The translations under genes were made by a program, and so were the position numbers. From JAHJEM01 sp043805315 (GTDB lineage Archaea > Nanobdellota > Nanobdellia > Woesearchaeales > JAHJEM01): 16,376 bases of DNA. Location: positions 1 through 16,376 of the forward strand of contig JAZDID010000071.1 in NCBI GenBank assembly GCA_043805315.1. The letters are read 5' to 3'. The notes under the pieces are model-generated. The model saw nothing but the letters and a program-made list of their open reading frames with translations, searched no databases and was not told where the DNA came from. Within the stretch, counting starts at the first letter, position 1, and each line of letters begins with the position of its first letter. Below are positions 1 through 5,906 of this stretch, in pieces.

Positions 1-312
1 AAAGTCATGCCAAAAGGACACAGCAGGGACTGGCACAATGCGCTGATGGACTATGGTGCGACATTGATGACCGCGAGAAAGACCGGCATAAAGCCACTTT
101 CACGACAGCCGAAATACCTCGGATCAAAAAGATATTACCGAGGTAAAATAATAAAGCTCCTGACAGAAAAGGATGCGATACGTCAAGACGAATTACAGGA
201 TGCATATCAAGGAAATGTTGACATCTCCTGCATCATCGCTGACCTGGAACGGGAAGGATTGATCGAGAAAGTGCACAGGAAAAAAGCTGTTTCTTATACA
301 TTGAAAAAATAG
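1..312 (+). CDS. MutY-like A/G-specific adenine glycosylase, C-terminal part (5' end outside window)
   Basis: The frame is open from base 1 and ends with TAG at 310-312, so this is the 3' part of a longer gene. The motif near the start, SRDWHNALMDYGATLMTARK, matches the end of the HhH-GPD domain of MutY/endonuclease III-type glycosylases, which remove mispaired adenine or damaged bases in base-excision repair. The iron-sulfur cysteine loop (C-x6-C-x2-C-x5-C) that normally follows this motif is absent: no cysteine lies there, only a basic stretch (TGIKPLSRQPKYLGSKRYYRG). This resembles the cluster-less branch of the family. The last 50 or so residues (IIKLLTEKDAIRQDEL through LEREGLIEKV to YTLKK) read like a winged helix, probably a DNA-binding appendage. 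The catalytic part is out of view, so activity cannot be judged. It converges on the minus-strand gene that ends at 361. Confidence 0.72.
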   Translation, partial: KVMPKGHSRDWHNALMDYGATLMTARKTGIKPLSRQPKYLGSKRYYRGKIIKLLTEKDAIRQDELQDAYQGNVDISCIIADLEREGLIEKVHRKKAVSYTLKK

Positions 313-314
313 GA

Positions 315-325
315 TGCACCGGCCG
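315..325. repeat. 11-bp copy of the tRNA-Gly 3' end (direct repeat of 850-860)
   Basis: TGCACCGGCCG occurs here and again at 850-860, where it forms the discriminator base and 3' acceptor strand of tRNA-Gly. The two copies are in the same orientation, 535 bp apart, and enclose the minus-strand hypothetical gene. A duplicated tRNA 3' end is the usual footprint of tRNA-targeted integration, but this copy is short and no integrase lies between. Confidence 0.45.
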
Positions 326-360
326 ATGAGAAAACCAAGCAGGCCAGAATGCAGGATGTG

Positions 361-822
361 TCAAACTCTTTGTTCAGCAAGTTTACTTGGAAAATAGACT
401 AGGACATCAACACCTTTGAGTTCTATCAGCTCATAATCTTTTCTGACCATGAGAGTGAAATTCCCTGACGTCTGGAGGTATTTTTGTTTGAAACCAGTGT
501 AATTGTCAATTTTAAAATCTGGCGCCCCTCGTTGTGGTCTTGTCGGGTCCGGCTTTCTTATCTTCACAAAAGAGCATACGCCTGCCTTTGTTGGAATGCT
601 TTTGTAGAGTTTGATGGTGACGCCAGTCTTGCCAGTGATTTTATCAGTTTCTGTTCCAAGTGTTCTTGCAAAGGCGAGCAGGTCTTGAAACTCCGCATCG
701 TTCTTTGAAAAAATAGCAACGTAATCAACAGCAAACGAGGTTTCTTCCGTGTTGTCATGAATTGCCTTGATTCCCCGGTCGACAATGTAGTTGATAAGAG
801 TGTTAAATTCGTATTCGTTCAT
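361..822 (-). CDS. conserved hypothetical protein, 153 aa
   Basis: The ATG start at 822-820 gives a soluble mixed alpha/beta protein with no signal peptide, transmembrane segment or cysteine cluster. Visible landmarks are an N-terminal helix (NEYEFNTLINYIVDRGIKAI), a strand-rich part (SFAVDYVAIFSKNDAEFQDL), a distinctive KIRKPDPTRPQRGAPDFKID segment in the middle, and a C-terminal ELIELKGVDVLVYFPSKLAEQ. The style resembles small proteins seen in uncultured archaeal genomes, but I cannot name a family or an activity. The gene lies 27 bp behind tRNA-Gly on the same strand, and I see no convincing TATA box in that gap. It may therefore be read from the tRNA promoter or from an element inside the tRNA gene. 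Confidence 0.75.
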   Translation of the reverse strand: MNEYEFNTLINYIVDRGIKAIHDNTEETSFAVDYVAIFSKNDAEFQDLLAFARTLGTETDKITGKTGVTIKLYKSIPTKAGVCSFVKIRKPDPTRPQRGAPDFKIDNYTGFKQKYLQTSGNFTLMVRKDYELIELKGVDVLVYFPSKLAEQRV

Positions 823-849
823 GGTCTTTTTCGATTACCCAAAAGTAAC

Positions 850-945
850 TGCACCGGCCGGGATTCGAACCCGGATCAAAGGCTTGGAAGGCCTCTATTT
901 GTTAGTCTCTTTTAGGGAAACTCCTAACCATTAGACTACCGGTGC
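850..945 (-). tRNA. tRNA-Gly(UCC), intron-containing
   Basis: Read on the minus strand, a 7-bp acceptor stem GCACCGG/CCGGTGC is followed by A73 at 850. The T arm is CCGGG-TTCGAAT-CCCGG (874-858). The anticodon arm is GAGGC-CTTCCAA-GCCTT (895-879), giving anticodon TCC (888-886) and hence glycine. The D arm starts GTCT-AATGGTTA-GGA (936-922). A mature tRNA built from these parts would be 72 nt, but the gene is 96 nt. The extra 24 nt lie between the D and anticodon arms and are taken as a noncanonical intron. CCA is not encoded. The gene ends into TTTT (minus strand, 844-841), a plausible oligo-T terminator. Confidence 0.93.
898..921 (-). other. probable noncanonical tRNA intron (24 nt)
   Basis: Removing 921-898 leaves GGA-T-A before the anticodon stem. 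This restores a D stem of G10-U25, U11-A24, C12-G23 and U13-G22, with A at position 26. The exact edges are ambiguous by a base or two, because GGA is followed by G and the 3' side reads AAATA. I could not draw a clean bulge-helix-bulge with 4-bp core and two 3-nt bulges; only a weak wobble-rich version is possible. The location, near position 24-26, is unlike the common 37/38 site. Confidence 0.55.
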
Positions 946-970
946 ATGAGGATTCTGGAGACAGAGAGGG

Positions 971-979
971 TTTATAAAA
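971..979 (-). promoter_or_regulatory. TATA box of tRNA-Gly
   Basis: TTTATAAAA on the plus strand (TTTTATAAA on the minus) is centred about 30 bp upstream of the tRNA 5' end at 945, the usual place for an archaeal TATA element. Confidence 0.65.
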
Positions 980-1083
980 TTAATGAAAATCCTCTGTTTT
1001 TCTCGAAAATAACCTCGTTTTTTCTCAGAAAGGCTTATGAATGTTATTCTGCCTCCTGTGAGAAGCATGATGCAAGAAGCACA

Positions 1084-1120
1084 AAATATAAATACTGGTT
1101 GTTATATACACTTATATAAC
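1084..1120 (+). promoter_or_regulatory. Promoter with perfect palindromic operator for the toxin-antitoxin-like cassette
   Basis: A TATA-like AAATATAAAT lies at 1084-1093. A perfect inverted repeat, GTTATATA-CACT-TATATAAC, fills 1101-1120 and touches the ATG at 1121. With the TATA at this distance, transcription should begin within the right arm or at the ATG, so the palindrome overlaps the initiation region. A dimeric repressor bound here would block initiation, the expected arrangement for an autoregulated type II toxin-antitoxin pair. Confidence 0.65.
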
Positions 1121-1396
1121 ATGAAACGCCAGCCAGAAAACATCCTCCATTACCCGCAGCTCGACACTGTGCTCATGGTTGAGGAGTTCATCAGAGAACA
1201 TTCGGGAGAGTTCAAGAAGCGAAAGCTCTGGGAAAGCCTACCAAAGAAGATGATGTACCAGACGTACTGCATCGTCATCGAGTATCTTGAAGAGTCTGGA
1301 AAGATAGCCAGGGACAGGGAAGGGAAGATAGGGTGGATTTGGAACCCGGAGCTTGTTGACAAATACTTAAAGAAAAAACACTTGTTTGTACGATGA
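1121..1396 (+). CDS. small winged-helix-like protein, candidate antitoxin/repressor (91 aa)
   Basis: The ATG at 1121 is chosen because the TATA box and palindrome sit immediately before it. An in-frame ATG at 1037 would put both inside the coding region. The 91-residue product (MKRQPENILHYPQLDTVLMV...) has the helix pattern of a winged helix: EEFIREHSGEFKKRKLWESL, then QTYCIVIEYLEESGKIARDR, then a beta wing GKIGWIWNPE and a basic tail. Similar small proteins recur in archaeal genomes without an assigned role. The stop codon overlaps the start of the downstream RelE-like gene (ATGA at 1393-1396), so the two are translationally coupled. Position and coupling suggest it neutralises that toxin and represses the operon at the palindrome. 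No antitoxin family signature (RHH, AbrB, Phd) is visible, so the role is inferred. Confidence 0.75.
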   Translation: MKRQPENILHYPQLDTVLMVEEFIREHSGEFKKRKLWESLPKKMMYQTYCIVIEYLEESGKIARDREGKIGWIWNPELVDKYLKKKHLFVR

Positions 1397-1722
1397 TATC
1401 AAAAGTTGTTTTAGCGGATGAGCGTCTGGCAGGAGCGTTGGAGAAATTAAAATATTCCACAACTGAAGATAAACAGCTCTATGATTCGATACAAAAGGTA
1501 TTTGACCGGCTAAAAGAGAACGCATTCTCAGGCATCCAAATCCCTAAGAGGCTCATACCGAAAGAATACATACAAAAATACAGAATTGATAATCTTTGGA
1601 AGCATAACCTGCCAAAAGGATGGCGACTGCTCTATTCCATTACCTCGAAGGAAGTTCTCCTCATCTCCATCATCATTGAATGGGTGGACCATAAGAAGTA
1701 TGAGAAGAGATTCAAGTATTGA
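1393..1722 (+). CDS. RelE/ParE-superfamily toxin-like protein (109 aa)
   Basis: The size and layout fit the RelE/ParE toxin fold: an N-terminal helix pair (ALEKLKYSTTEDKQLYDSIQ, then KVFDRLKEN), a basic middle (GIQIPKRLIPKEYIQKY), and a strand-turn block DNLWKHNLPKGWRLLYSI followed by VLLISIIIEWVDHKKYEKRF. The GWRLLYSI strand and the final His/Lys/Tyr/Arg cluster occupy the places of RelE's catalytic basic and aromatic residues. Members of this family cleave mRNA in the ribosomal A site or poison gyrase; which applies cannot be read from the sequence. ATGA overlap with the upstream gene indicates strict co-expression, in the usual antitoxin-then-toxin order. This type of RelE-like protein is common in archaea. 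Confidence 0.82.
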   Translation: MISKVVLADERLAGALEKLKYSTTEDKQLYDSIQKVFDRLKENAFSGIQIPKRLIPKEYIQKYRIDNLWKHNLPKGWRLLYSITSKEVLLISIIIEWVDHKKYEKRFKY

Positions 1723-1745
1723 ATAGTTCTTCAACAAATGAAACA

Positions 1746-1753
1746 TTTATAAA
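1746..1753 (+). promoter_or_regulatory. TATA box for the mini-ORF/kinase transcript
   Basis: TTTATAAA centred at about 1750 predicts a transcription start near 1776. That is exactly the A of the mini-ORF ATG, not the start of the kinase gene. Confidence 0.7.
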
Positions 1754-1775
1754 ATCCATTCTTCTCATCACATCA

Positions 1776-1853
1776 ATGCAAATAACCACAGAACGCCTTG
1801 TCCTCCTGATTCGAGAGGAGTGGATAAAGAGGTGGGCAAGGTGGAAATCATGA
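1776..1853 (+). CDS. 25-codon leaderless mini-ORF overlapping the kinase start
   Basis: ATG at 1776 lies at the predicted transcription start and opens a 25-residue frame (begins MQITTERL, ends WIKRWARWKS). Its TGA at 1851-1853 overlaps the kinase ATG at 1850 as ATGA. The peptide looks amphipathic, with a hydrophobic VLLI core and a basic C-terminal half holding three tryptophans. It could be a real small protein or a leader peptide whose translation delivers ribosomes to the kinase start. The C-terminal codons also encode the kinase's AGGTGG Shine-Dalgarno sequence. Tryptophan enrichment would allow sensitivity to tRNA-Trp charging, but that is speculation. Confidence 0.5.
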   Translation: MQITTERLVLLIREEWIKRWARWKS

Positions 1854-2425
1854 ACAAACTCCTCTGCATCGTCGGCCTGACCGGCTCCGGAAAGACAACA
1901 GTCGCAGACTACATCAAGGAAAAAGGATTCTTCTTCATCAGGTTCGGCCAGATCACCCTTGATGAAGTCAGGAAACAAGGACTAGCGCCGACAGAAGAGA
2001 ACGAGCGCCCTATCCGTGAAGGATTCCGAAAGCAATACGGTATGGCTGCGTTTGCAATCTTGAACTATCCGAAGATCGATGCAGGCCTTGAAAAAGGGAA
2101 TGTTGTCTGCGATGGATTATACTCATGGCAAGAGTATGTGGAGATGAAAAAAAAGTACGGCGAGAGTATGATCACGATCGCGGCTGTCGCAAGCCCAAAG
2201 ACCAGGTATGCACGCCTCGCCTCAAGGATACACGATAAGGACAAGGATACTGAGATACGCTTCCGCCAGGCATCTGCAGAGCAGGCCAAAAGCAGGGATT
2301 ATGCAGAGATCGAGAACATCCAGAAGGCAGGGCCGATCGCGATGGCAGATTATACGATTGTCAATGAGTGCTCAGTGCAGGAGCTGTATGCTGAAATCGA
2401 AGGAATCATGAAAAAAATAATGTGA
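1850..2425 (+). CDS. P-loop nucleotide kinase-like protein (191 aa)
   Basis: The start at ATG 1850 is preferred over a start 30 bases upstream. It is preceded by a strong AGGTGG ribosome-binding site at 1839-1844 and is coupled by ATGA to the mini-ORF. The product begins MNKLLCIVGLTGSGKTTVAD, with a Walker A motif GLTGSGKT at residues 9-16. It continues with IRFGQITLDEVRKQGLAPTEENERPIREGFRKQYG, then a hydrophobic strand ending in Asp in NVVCDGLYSWQEYVEMKKKY, and a helical lid-like RLASRIHDKDKDTEIRFRQAS. The order resembles the dephospho-CoA-kinase/UPF0200 group of small archaeal P-loop kinases, where the VVDGxRS motif follows the nucleotide fold. The substrate is unknown; nucleotide or CoA-precursor phosphorylation are the family possibilities. 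The closing YTIVNECSVQELYAEIEGIM is typical of this fold. Confidence 0.83.
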   Translation: MNKLLCIVGLTGSGKTTVADYIKEKGFFFIRFGQITLDEVRKQGLAPTEENERPIREGFRKQYGMAAFAILNYPKIDAGLEKGNVVCDGLYSWQEYVEMKKKYGESMITIAAVASPKTRYARLASRIHDKDKDTEIRFRQASAEQAKSRDYAEIENIQKAGPIAMADYTIVNECSVQELYAEIEGIMKKIM

Positions 2426-2439
2426 CCCTTACTGCTTTT

Positions 2440-2883
2440 CTATTTGATTTTTCCCAGATCCCCTTCGAGAACGACCGGCTTCATCCCCAGGATCTCTTCC
2501 TTGTAGTCCATTTCAGGGATGCTGTTCAACAAAAAGACTTTCTTGTTGAGGTGGAATGCCAGGCCCATCTCCATGAGCGTATTGGCGCCGACGTAATTCT
2601 GGATGTTGTGCTTGTCCATGTTCAGGATGAGGACTGCATCTGACCATTCCACTTTCTGGAAGTGCAGGCGCATGGCGTCCTCTTTCCTGTCCCAGATCCA
2701 GCTCGTCTCACTTGTCTCTGCCTTCCTTTTTGTGTAATATTCCTTTGCAGGAATCATGCTGCCATTCTCATCCCTGATCTCGAACGGCGGCAGCCTGACC
2801 TCATGGCCGAGCTTTTCCAAGTTTTCTTTTGCCGCGAGCATCTCGTCATAAAACGCGATGCTTCCGCAGATAGTGACCCTCAC
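2440..2883 (-). CDS. nucleoside 2-deoxyribosyltransferase-like protein (about 147 aa)
   Basis: The protein opens with a strand and glycine turn (VTICGSIAFYDEM). A helix and KLGHEVRLPPFEI follow, then WSDAVLILNMD and NYVGANTLMEMGLAFHLNKKVFLLN. The last block matches the nucleoside deoxyribosyltransferase pattern, in which a conserved Glu in the TxxEMGxAxxxxKKV segment acts in glycosidic transfer. Here that Glu is in LMEMG. The closing EILGMKPVVLEGDL is shared by archaeal relatives. The TATA element at 2905-2916 predicts transcription from about 2884, favouring a leaderless GTG at 2883; an ATG at 2892 is the alternative. The function is not proven: this fold also includes nucleotide-binding sensor proteins. 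It lies downstream of the serpin on the same strand but has its own promoter. Confidence 0.72.
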   Translation of the reverse strand: MRVTICGSIAFYDEMLAAKENLEKLGHEVRLPPFEIRDENGSMIPAKEYYTKRKAETSETSWIWDRKEDAMRLHFQKVEWSDAVLILNMDKHNIQNYVGANTLMEMGLAFHLNKKVFLLNSIPEMDYKEEILGMKPVVLEGDLGKIK

Positions 2884-2904
2884 AAAATGCATGAATTTGG
2901 CCTC

Positions 2905-2916
2905 ATATTTAAATAT
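2905..2916 (-). promoter_or_regulatory. TATA box of the deoxyribosyltransferase-like gene
   Basis: ATATTTAAATAT is a symmetric TATA element centred at about 2910. It sits 27 nt ahead of the GTG at 2883 and only 18 nt ahead of the ATG at 2892. Confidence 0.6.
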
Positions 2917-2982
2917 GTTGGTTAGAGAAACCAATCAGCGAAACCCACATCACTGAACAGCAAACTCTTGATGTGATTATTT

Positions 2983-4305
2983 TCAAGGATTGCTCGGATT
3001 GCTCATCCTTCCCATAAACAAGATGTTGCCAGTGTCTCTTTGCTGGATGATGAATATGAAGGGATGGTCTGCATTGAATATTTTTATATTCTCAGGTTCC
3101 CCGGGACCTGCAGAGGAGGCTCTGATGATGACCGCTGTCGCAGCAGCTGCCTCTGTCCCATATTCAGCGACCTCGACGAATGTCTGATGAATGACTTGGC
3201 TTATGGAGAGGTTTTCCGCGGAACTCATGCCTGTGAAATCTGCATTCTCTGAGAAGGGGGTTGGCATTCCCATAGCTTGGAGATCTTTGGCCATGAAATA
3301 CTTAGTCTCAAACTTGAATTTCGGCATGCTCACTGCGACTTTCTCTGGTGTCATGCTTTGTTTCAACTCCGCGAGTTGTGCTGTGCTCAATGCATTCTCA
3401 ACAGCAGCTGTTTTTCCTTCTTTTGGCAGGATCACGAGCATCGAGAGGTCATCGCCAAGATACGGCATCTCTAAAAGCTGGGCATCCTCTGTCTCACCAT
3501 ACGCATACATCCCTGTCCTGTGCATCATATTCACATCTTTTTTATCACCAGAAAGCAGGGTGAACTTTCCATCTCGAGTATCCTCTGCATCGAATTGCTC
3601 TGACCAGTTCGCCTTGAAATAAATCGCATTGGTAAGAACGAGACGGGTCAAGCTGTCGAGCGCACCTGCAGGAATGAGGTCCTTGATCTTTTGGTTGGTC
3701 TTCTCTTCAACCCAGCTGTTGATGGTCTTGCGGGAACCTTCTGCATCTGACTTGAAGTCGAGATTGGTCACCTTACCGTCATAATACTGCTCCACAACAG
3801 AGAGGTAGTCTTGGTTGAAAGGATAATCATTCTGCGCCCAAAGCGCATTGGCAACAGCAAGCCTGTAAGGCTTGTCAGGATTATTGAGCCCAGCATAGAG
3901 TGCTGCATAGTCAGTGCGTATCTGGGTTTTATCTTCAGGAAGATGCAGTACTGCCCGCATCTCCTGCGCAGTCTTTCCCTTCGCTCCTTCATAGGTCATC
4001 GCCAGTGCAGATGAAATGCTATAGGATGAAAAGAACAGGTTTCCTTCTGTGGATTCATATCTCGCATAAAGGTCAAGTGCGAATTGGTTGTTTGCATCGA
4101 CAATGCTGTTGAACACAAGTGCATCCACAGGTAATGTGCTTTCATTGACAGAAAGGTTCTGCTCAGTACCAGTGCCATTTTGGATTGATTGGTTATTGCC
4201 ATCAGGTGTGATTGGCTGGATCGGGACTTGCGCACAGCCATTTATTATCACAGCGATAGTGATTATCACGACCAGGCTCATAGTAAATATTAAATTGTTT
4301 TTCAT
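2983..4305 (-). CDS. serpin (serine protease inhibitor), membrane-anchored, 440 aa
   Basis: A full-length serpin fold follows an N-terminal export segment: a hydrophobic stretch at residues 5-21, then I-N-G-C with Cys24 as a possible lipid-attached residue, and a polar linker to about residue 60. Recognisable serpin blocks are GNLFFSSYSISSALAMTYEGAKGKTAQEM, LVLTNAIYFKANWSEQF, LLEMPYLGDDLSMLVILP, and the C-terminal ADHPFIFIIQQRDTGNILFMGRMSNP. The reactive-loop hinge EYGTEAAAAT (residues 381-390) fits the inhibitory consensus, with Thr at P14 and small residues at P12-P9. Counting from P17 Glu381 puts P1-P1' at Ser397-Ser398, with Arg395 as an alternative. Inhibitory serpins trap serine or cysteine proteases as covalent complexes. 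Extracytoplasmic placement suggests protection against foreign proteases. A TATA box 27 bp upstream makes the mRNA leaderless. Confidence 0.95.
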   Translation of the reverse strand: MKNNLIFTMSLVVIITIAVIINGCAQVPIQPITPDGNNQSIQNGTGTEQNLSVNESTLPVDALVFNSIVDANNQFALDLYARYESTEGNLFFSSYSISSALAMTYEGAKGKTAQEMRAVLHLPEDKTQIRTDYAALYAGLNNPDKPYRLAVANALWAQNDYPFNQDYLSVVEQYYDGKVTNLDFKSDAEGSRKTINSWVEEKTNQKIKDLIPAGALDSLTRLVLTNAIYFKANWSEQFDAEDTRDGKFTLLSGDKKDVNMMHRTGMYAYGETEDAQLLEMPYLGDDLSMLVILPKEGKTAAVENALSTAQLAELKQSMTPEKVAVSMPKFKFETKYFMAKDLQAMGMPTPFSENADFTGMSSAENLSISQVIHQTFVEVAEYGTEAAAATAVIIRASSAGPGEPENIKIFNADHPFIFIIQQRDTGNILFMGRMSNPSNP

Positions 4306-4327
4306 AATCCAAAATTAGACTCAGTAG

Positions 4328-4337
4328 TATTTAAATA
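4328..4337 (-). promoter_or_regulatory. TATA box of the serpin gene
   Basis: TATTTAAATA is centred 27-28 bp upstream of the ATG at 4305, predicting a leaderless transcript. It stands back to back with the SRP54 promoter in a 166-bp divergent region. Confidence 0.7.
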
Positions 4338-4440
4338 TTGTTTTAATTCTTAATCAGGTCGAAGTGAAACAGGGTGCGATCATCTGCTGCTGTTGTGGTG
4401 GTGTACATTCTTTTCAATTTCACGTACTTTCCTCTCAACA

Positions 4441-4450
4441 TTTATAAATA
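4441..4450 (+). promoter_or_regulatory. TATA box of srp54
   Basis: TTTATAAATA is centred about 27 bp upstream of the ATG at 4472, predicting a leaderless mRNA. Confidence 0.72.
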
Positions 4451-4471
4451 AAACCCTATTTTCTAGCCAGC

Positions 4472-5830
4472 ATGGTCCTTGACAAATTATCAGACTCCCT
4501 GAAGAACACGCTCCAGAAGATCACGCGCGCATTGTTCGTAGATGAAAAGCTCATCAATGAATTGGTAAAAGACATCCAGCGCTCACTCCTGCAGGCAGAC
4601 GTGAATGTCAAGCTGGTCTTCGAGCTCACCAACAAGATCAAAGAGAGGGCATTGAAGGAAGAGCCGCCAAAGAATATCACGCAAAAAGAGTTCCTCATCA
4701 AAGTGGTCTATGATGAATTAGTGAATTTCCTCGGTGGGCCTGGCTCGAAAATCCAGATCAAGAAAAAGCCCTTCACCATGATGCTCGTCGGCCTGTTCGG
4801 CAACGGCAAGACCACGACCTGCGGAAAGCTCGCGAACTTCTACAAGAAGCGCGGCATGAAAATAGCCCTCTTGTGCACTGACACCTGGAGGCCGGCAGCA
4901 TACGACCAGCTTGTCCAGCTCGGAGCCCAGATCGAGGTGCCTGTCTTCGGAGACAAGAAAGAGAAAAACCCTGTGAAGCTCATCAAGAAATTCGAGAAAG
5001 AGCTGCAGAAACATGACCTCATCATCATGGACACTGCAGGCAGGGATGCGCTGTCCGACGACCTCATCAAAGAGCTGAATGACATCAACAAGGCAATCAA
5101 GGCAGACGAGCGCTTATTGGTCATGAGCGCAGACATCGGCCAGGCAGCAGAAAAACAAGCGCAGGCATTCCATGACACCTGTGATGTCACCGGCGTGATC
5201 ATCACGAAATTAGAAGGCACTGCAAAAGGAGGCGGCGCATTGATAGCCTGCTCGATCACCGGAGCTCCTGTCAAGTTCATCGGCGTTGGAGAGAAGATAG
5301 ACGATCTTGAAGAGTTCAAGCCAGAGGGATTTGTAGGCAGATTGCTCGGCATGGGAGACCTCGAAGCACTTCTCGAAAAGGCGAAAGAAGCCATCCCTGA
5401 AGAGCAGGCAGTTGACCTCGGAAAAAAGCTCCTGAAAGGAGAATTCAACCTCATAGACCTCTACGAGCAGATGCATGCCATGAAAAAGATGGGCCCCTTG
5501 TCAAAAGTTGTGAACCTGATTCCTGGTTTCGGAGACCTCAAGATACCGCAGGACATGCTCAAGGTCCAGGAAGGCAAGCTTGAGAATTGGCGCATCCTGA
5601 TGGACTCCATGACAAAAGAAGAACTCGAAGATCCTGAAATCATCACAGCCAGCAGGATAGAGCGGATCTCCAAAGGATCAGGCATGTCAACCAACGAGCT
5701 CAGAAGCCTCCTGAAGCAATACCGCCAGTCAAGAAAGATCATGAAGATGTTCAAAGGCAGTGAGAAGAACATGGAAAAGATGGTGCAGAAGCTGCAGAAA
5801 GGAGGGATGCAGAATGTGAAGTTTAAATAG
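4472..5830 (+). CDS. srp54: signal recognition particle GTPase SRP54 (452 aa)
   Basis: SRP54 binds SRP RNA and signal sequences and delivers ribosomes to the membrane through GTP-dependent pairing with FtsY. Domain order is intact. The N domain covers about residues 1-90. The G domain has G1 GLFGNGKTTT (107-116), the insertion box DTWRPAAYDQL (137-147), G3 DTAGR (187-191), G4 TKLEGTAKGGG (245-255), and the closing GEKIDDLEEFKPEGFVGRLLGMGD. The methionine-rich M domain runs from about 310 to 452. Its RNA-binding signature RIERISKGSGMSTNELRSLLKQY is well conserved. Length is normal for the family. G1 carries Phe109 where most SRP54/Ffh proteins have Gln in GxQGSGKTTT, and the loop SADIGQAAEKQA replaces the usual DAxxGQ. 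Both may be lineage traits. The gene has its own TATA box. Confidence 0.97.
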   Translation: MVLDKLSDSLKNTLQKITRALFVDEKLINELVKDIQRSLLQADVNVKLVFELTNKIKERALKEEPPKNITQKEFLIKVVYDELVNFLGGPGSKIQIKKKPFTMMLVGLFGNGKTTTCGKLANFYKKRGMKIALLCTDTWRPAAYDQLVQLGAQIEVPVFGDKKEKNPVKLIKKFEKELQKHDLIIMDTAGRDALSDDLIKELNDINKAIKADERLLVMSADIGQAAEKQAQAFHDTCDVTGVIITKLEGTAKGGGALIACSITGAPVKFIGVGEKIDDLEEFKPEGFVGRLLGMGDLEALLEKAKEAIPEEQAVDLGKKLLKGEFNLIDLYEQMHAMKKMGPLSKVVNLIPGFGDLKIPQDMLKVQEGKLENWRILMDSMTKEELEDPEIITASRIERISKGSGMSTNELRSLLKQYRQSRKIMKMFKGSEKNMEKMVQKLQKGGMQNVKFK

Positions 5831-5847
5831 GACTGAGTTCTCGACAA

Positions 5848-5858
5848 ATATTTATATA
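5848..5858 (+). promoter_or_regulatory. TATA box of the 838-aa gene
   Basis: ATATTTATATA is centred at about 5853, so transcription should start near 5880. That leaves a leader of about 27 nt before the ATG at 5907, with GGGGTG at 5893-5898 as a possible ribosome-binding site. Confidence 0.6.
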
Positions 5859-5906
5859 GGACAAGCTCTTCCTCCTTGTTCATAATGGATTCGGGGTGTG
5901 ATTGTT

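Noticed and set aside
1037..1120. The upstream ATG at 1037 as start of the candidate antitoxin
   Set aside because: It would place the TATA box and the perfect palindrome inside the coding sequence, and the extra residues look unrelated to the domain.
2946..2975. Inverted repeat CACATCA/TGATGTG as terminator of the serpin gene
   Set aside because: On the gene's strand the stem is followed by GGGTTTCGC rather than a T run, and the 16-nt loop is long. It is probably chance.
4343..4408. A 21-codon minus-strand frame (begins MYTTTTAADD) in the serpin/srp54 divergent region
   Set aside because: The srp54 TATA could act backwards to express it, but there is no ribosome-binding site and the composition is low in complexity. 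It would also end ahead of the serpin promoter with no link to it.
4840..5454. A 204-codon open frame antisense to srp54
   Set aside because: It is fully inside a well-supported conserved gene, is Ser/Pro-rich, and reflects the codon pattern of the opposite strand.
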